64,000 nt of DNA. Source: Eonycteris spelaea. Taxonomy: Eukaryota > Chordata > Mammalia > Chiroptera > Pteropodidae. Position numbers and translations under genes: made by a program. The stretch lies in assembly GCA_003508835.1 (NCBI GenBank), contig PUFA01000209.1:2459001-2523000 (forward strand). Direction: 5' to 3'. The notes under the pieces are model-generated. The model was not told the origin of the DNA, did not search any database, and was given only the letters and a program-made list of their open reading frames with translations. Shown piece by piece: positions 58,631 through 64,000 of the stretch. Within the stretch, counting starts at the first letter, position 1; every line of letters begins with the position of its first letter.

Positions 58631-60231
58631 GAGTGCTTACATACATACTCTAGAAACCTCCAGGTCTGCCAGTTATCCTCCAGCTGTAAGAAGCCCATTT
58701 TACCTAAAGAAACAAGCACTTTTTTTTTTAAACAGGGAAGTACCCTAGGGACTCCAGAATATAGGAAAATGAGTGTTTTTTATAGGCAATTGAATTGTAT
58801 ATCTAATTTGTTGAACCCACCTATTAAAAAAACAATAATTGTATTTTAGAATCACCATATGCTCTTGATACCTTATCATTCCATCCTAAAAACATTATGT
58901 ATTCAACTTAAGATTCGCCTCCCTAATAAAATAGAGATTTCTCTGTGATGGGGAACGCTATGAGTTTTCAGTCATTTCATGCTAATATAAATGAATTGAG
59001 AACTGTGTCCTTGAAAACGTATTTTAAAAGATGAAAGTGTTAAGTTAGTGCTCTCTTGAGTATAGGAAGGAATCTTCAGGGCAGAAACAAATTAGAAAGG
59101 AATAACTGAAGATATAAAGGAAAAACTACTTGTTTTGAGCAAGGCTTTGTTTCCTGGGTAGACTAATGTCCTCCTGCCAAGACTTATTATAACAAGATTC
59201 TTTTTCTTGAAATAATACATGTGAATCTTTTAATAGCTATTTCCTAATACAAGTGTAAAATAATTCACAAGGCCAATGATTATAATGTGTTACCCCTGCT
59301 GCCCTGATGCTCTTTGATTGGCTCTGGATATGCATGCTGGACTTAACCTCTCTGGACCAACATTTTCATGACTATGAAACAGTAGCATGCTGGGGCAGCT
59401 CAAACTGCTGGTGTGAACAGATTTTAGGCATAGCTTTCCAACTTTGCTTTCGAGTGACTTCATATTGGTTGCTTGAAATCAGCCATGATAGGGTTGTTTA
59501 CACCACGGAAATCAGCAAACACTACACATTGGGCTTTTCTTTTCAGAGAGCTGATTGTCAAACACTTACCAGCATGCCACTGCTGTGAAACTTTTAAAAA
59601 GTATACTTTAGCATATGCCATGGTATATGAAAAAATGAGTCATTTCTTTTTCTTTTTTTTTTTTTTGCCTCGTGAATAGAGGTTAATGGTATTAAAATAG
59701 TATTAATCTTTTATAATTTAGCTGTTTTTATGTATGTATAGACACCATTTACTTTCTCAGAAACTTTCCTGTCATTCCATGGTTAACCAGATAGACACCA
59801 AGGGCCCCTCAAGGATTTGAGTCATCTGGTTTTTGTTGCCTTGTCTTTCCCTGGCGCCAGTCAAATTTAACCACCAATATGTGTTGCCCACCAAGTACCC
59901 TATTCTATTTTTCCTCTGCCCACCAAGTACCCCATTCATTTCTAGTCGCTGCGGCTACCTGGAGGGCTTTCTTCACCCCTTCTCTGTCTAACAAAGTCTA
60001 ACCCGTGTTTTGGTGTCAGAACAGAAGTCATGTCTTCCTCAATGCTCCTCTGCCACAGCTCCCTTCAGCATCCATTGCTCTTCCTCCAGTGCCTCCCCCA
60101 AGAGCTGTCTGTACCTCCTCAGCCACCATCACCGCTGTCTTGCTATGTAGGTGTTTGTCTCCATGTCTTACCTCCTCCCTGGATTTTAAGCCCCTTAAGG
60201 ATAGTGAATTTTGCTCTTTCATCATTTTATC
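58631..60231. other. Non-coding DNA with a short direct repeat
   Basis: No gene seen; ORFs at 59307-59679 and 60005-60319 have no recognised domain. A 21-bp sequence at 59885-59905 recurs with one change at 59917-59937, a small tandem duplication with a 32-bp period. Confidence 0.45.
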
Positions 60232-60239
60232 CTTTAGAG

Positions 60240-60438
60240 CAGTGGTCCCCAACCTTTTTGGCCCCAGGGACCGGAACTCCTATGAGAATCTAATGCCTGA
60301 TGATCTGAGGTGGAGCTGAGGTGGTAATGCTAGCGCTGGGGAGTGGCTGCAAATACAGATGAAACTTCACTGGATGGCTGCTCACCGCCTGTTATGCAAC
60401 CCAGTTCCTAACAGGCCATGGACCAGTACCAGTCCATG
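60240..60438. mobile_element. MER1B-like hAT-Charlie MITE, internally deleted
   Basis: Starts 'cagtggtccccaacctttttggccccagggaccgg', then jumps to 'actcctatgagaatctaatgcctg', 'gaggtggtaatgctagcgctggggagtggctg' and 'gttcctaacaggccatggacc'. Flanks ctttagag (60232-60239) and ttttagag (60439-60446) are the 8-bp duplication expected for hAT transposition, with one mismatch. Confidence 0.85.
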
Positions 60439-60553
60439 TTTTAGAGCATCTAGTGCAGAGCTTTACACATAGTCATCACTCAGTAAGTGTTAGTTGAATT
60501 ATCTGCAGATATGATTTCATATTCCCCGCAGTGCCCTGGACAACATGGTTAAG

Positions 60554-60554
<1 letters not shown>

Positions 60555-60604
<50 letters not shown>
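60555..60604. repeat. (CA)25 microsatellite
   Basis: 50 bp of perfect CA repeat. Confidence 0.95.
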
Positions 60605-60608
<4 letters not shown>

Positions 60609-60984
60609 TTCATCAGTCTAAATATTTGTATTTGTGGACTGATTTTATTTAGTGTGAGAAATGTGTTGTTGAAGGGAAACACTGGGCTCAAATGTCATCC
60701 AATGAGGACTAATTCCAAAACTTCTACCTTCAGTCTGAAATGTCACCTTTCTCATCTACGTGCCGAAATGGACCAGTTTGTTCAATTATATATTAAAAAG
60801 ACTCCAATCTGTTACAAATCATGACACTCTGATGACCATTGAAGATGCGACTGTACTCCTGTTGGGATAGATCCTGCTAGGATGATAGTGAGTTCTACTG
60901 GTATTTTTATAACTAATGATAAAATAAAAATGAATCTGATGTTTCTCTTTTGCTTACGCTACTGAGAAAAAAAGCCATTTCTGT

Positions 60985-61105
60985 TCTGTTGGTTCATTCA
61001 TTAAACAATTACTGCCTTCTCATGCCAGGCTCTCTGCTAAGGGCTCAAGATATAAAGGTGAATTATCCACAGCCCTGCCCTCCAGGAATTCACAGTCAGA
61101 AAAAG
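60985..61105 (-). mobile_element. L2 3' fragment
   Basis: 'ggttcattcattaaacaattactgcc', 'catgccaggctctctgctaagggctcaagatataaagg' and 'cctgccctccaggaattcacag' are the antisense L2 3' end. Confidence 0.72.
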
Positions 61106-61179
61106 TGACTGAAAAAAGCAATCCTGGGGTGTTCAAAGTCTCAGGCAAAATAGAGCCCGAGGCTCTGACAGTGACCCAC

Positions 61180-61800
61180 ATCAGTGCGTTTGCCCATTAG
61201 ACTCTGCCATCTGTCCCCGCATGAGACATTTGCTGTAACTCCTTTCCACGGGCCGCTTTGGGTTTGAATGACCTTGAAGATGGTCTGAAATTCTCAGCTT
61301 AGAAGGGTGCTTTTAGAATTACCGGTCTGCACTTATGTGCTTCAAATAGAATTTCAGAAACCTCTAATTATCTCCTCTCACCAGTCTGTGTAAATGACTG
61401 ACGACCAGCTCTTTAGTCACTCCAAGAATGGATTTCTATTCAGCCCATGCCCGGGATGCATTAGGATGCCTGGAACATGTGTGGCTTCTCCGAGCGGCAC
61501 AGGGCAATTAACAGAGGGCAAGCGTTTGCAAAATGCCTCAACTTCCTGCTCGTCTCTGAGACAGAAAATTGTCACACCTTAACCTCAGGAGGCTCATCTG
61601 CAGAATAATTTTCCCCCCACGCCCCTCCTCCAAATAGAGCCTGTGGAGTCAGCTTCTCCCCCCTGCATTTTGCAAACATAAGCACTCGGCTGAAACAACA
61701 GCAATGACTCAGTTCCTAGCTAGCGCTGCCTGAATTGATTTAGTCTGAGTTCAGATTTAGCACATAATCATGTTCAATTTGCTCCACTGCACTGCCTAGA
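61180..61800 (+). promoter_or_regulatory. RCAN2: Upstream regulatory region of RCAN2
   Basis: No repeat is recognised in these 620 bp, unlike most of the window. It holds a consensus AP-1 site tgactca at 61705-61711, an NFAT-type core ttttcc (ggaaaa on the minus strand) at 61609-61614, and homeodomain-type cores (taattat, caattaac). The paralogue RCAN1 is known to be driven by clustered NFAT sites before its internal first exon; whether the same holds here is inference. The sequence does not prove promoter activity. Confidence 0.55.
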
Positions 61801-61809
61801 GATAAAAGG
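61801..61809 (+). promoter_or_regulatory. RCAN2: TATA-like box
   Basis: gataaaagg lies 280 bp before the RCAN2 start codon. Transcription would begin near 61828-61835 if it is used. A second NFAT-type core ggaaaa (61816-61821) and a CRE-like tgatgtcat (61852-61860) sit just downstream. Confidence 0.55.
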
Positions 61810-61864
61810 CTGGGGGGAAAAAATAGCTTCAGCTTGTGTCAGTCTTTGTGGTGATGTCATTGCC

Positions 61865-62056
61865 ATGAGAAAGCCAGCCCTTCGTTACTCTGCCGTGCTG
61901 CCTCAGACGCGGAGGGCTGCGTGCGTGCAGCGGGAGTGGACTCCAGGTGCTGAGCTCCAGTGGTCCCCAGGGCAAGGCAGCCCCGGCAGGCCACGGCCAC
62001 ATCCACCTGGAGGCTCTTCCCGTCGCCCTGTCACGCACAACTCAGAAGCTGCCTGA
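61865..62056 (+). CDS. Upstream ORF in the presumed RCAN2 5' leader
   Basis: This frame has an ATG in a fair context (gccATGa, G at -3), runs 63 codons and stops at 62054-62056, 24 nt before the RCAN2 start and in the same frame. The product would be rich in Pro, Arg and Ser and matches no family I know. If the transcript begins near the TATA-like box, ribosomes would meet this ORF first and RCAN2 translation would need leaky scanning or reinitiation. Whether it is translated cannot be judged here; it may be chance in a GC-rich leader. Confidence 0.4.
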   Translation: MRKPALRYSAVLPQTRRAACVQREWTPGAELQWSPGQGSPGRPRPHPPGGSSRRPVTHNSEAA

Positions 62057-62065
62057 CTCTTTTGA

Positions 62066-64000
<1,935 letters not shown>

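Overview
The window is mammalian nuclear DNA, most likely from an Old World fruit bat (Pteropodidae). The clue is a set of SINEs whose heads are near-complete 5S rRNA copies, in a short form and in a long form with a shared 3' tail, plus one composite copy carrying a tRNA-Val-like unit. 5S-derived SINEs of this kind are known from fruit bats (Meg families, named from memory); the springhare is another mammal reported to have 5S-derived SINEs. I see no young full-length L1, which fits the reported loss of L1 activity in fruit bats. The species call is an inference.

Only one protein-coding feature is convincing: a coding exon at 62081-62167 (+) that encodes the first 29 residues of RCAN2 (calcipressin-2, a calcineurin regulator) and ends in a consensus splice donor. 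A TATA-like box, an AP-1 site and a 63-codon upstream ORF lie in the 300 bp before it. By comparison with the human locus (from memory), the 61 kb upstream is probably intron of a longer RCAN2 transcript or 5' flank. The rest of the coding potential is short, random-looking ORFs, which I left out.

The remaining sequence is ordinary mammalian non-coding DNA. It holds ancient L2 and MIR fragments throughout, L1 3' ends, hAT-type MITEs (MER5, MER20, MER58, MER1B-like), one Tigger-like element with its TA duplication, one MaLR LTR, microsatellites, and six 5S-derived SINEs. Region by region: 1-9 kb has MER5 copies, an L1 3' end, the LTR and the first SINE; 9-24 kb is L2/MIR with two long SINEs; 25-39 kb is rich in MITEs with several nested insertions and one unidentified 163-bp retro-insert; 41-43 kb is MIR and a long L2; 45-48 kb is an antisense L1 broken by three later insertions; 50-60 kb has the Tigger element, the composite tRNA/5S SINE inside an L2, and sense L1 remnants; 61-64 kb is the RCAN2 promoter, first coding exon and start of the next intron.

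Repeat names come from remembered consensus sequences, without an alignment program, and repeat edges are approximate unless a target-site duplication (TSD) is given.
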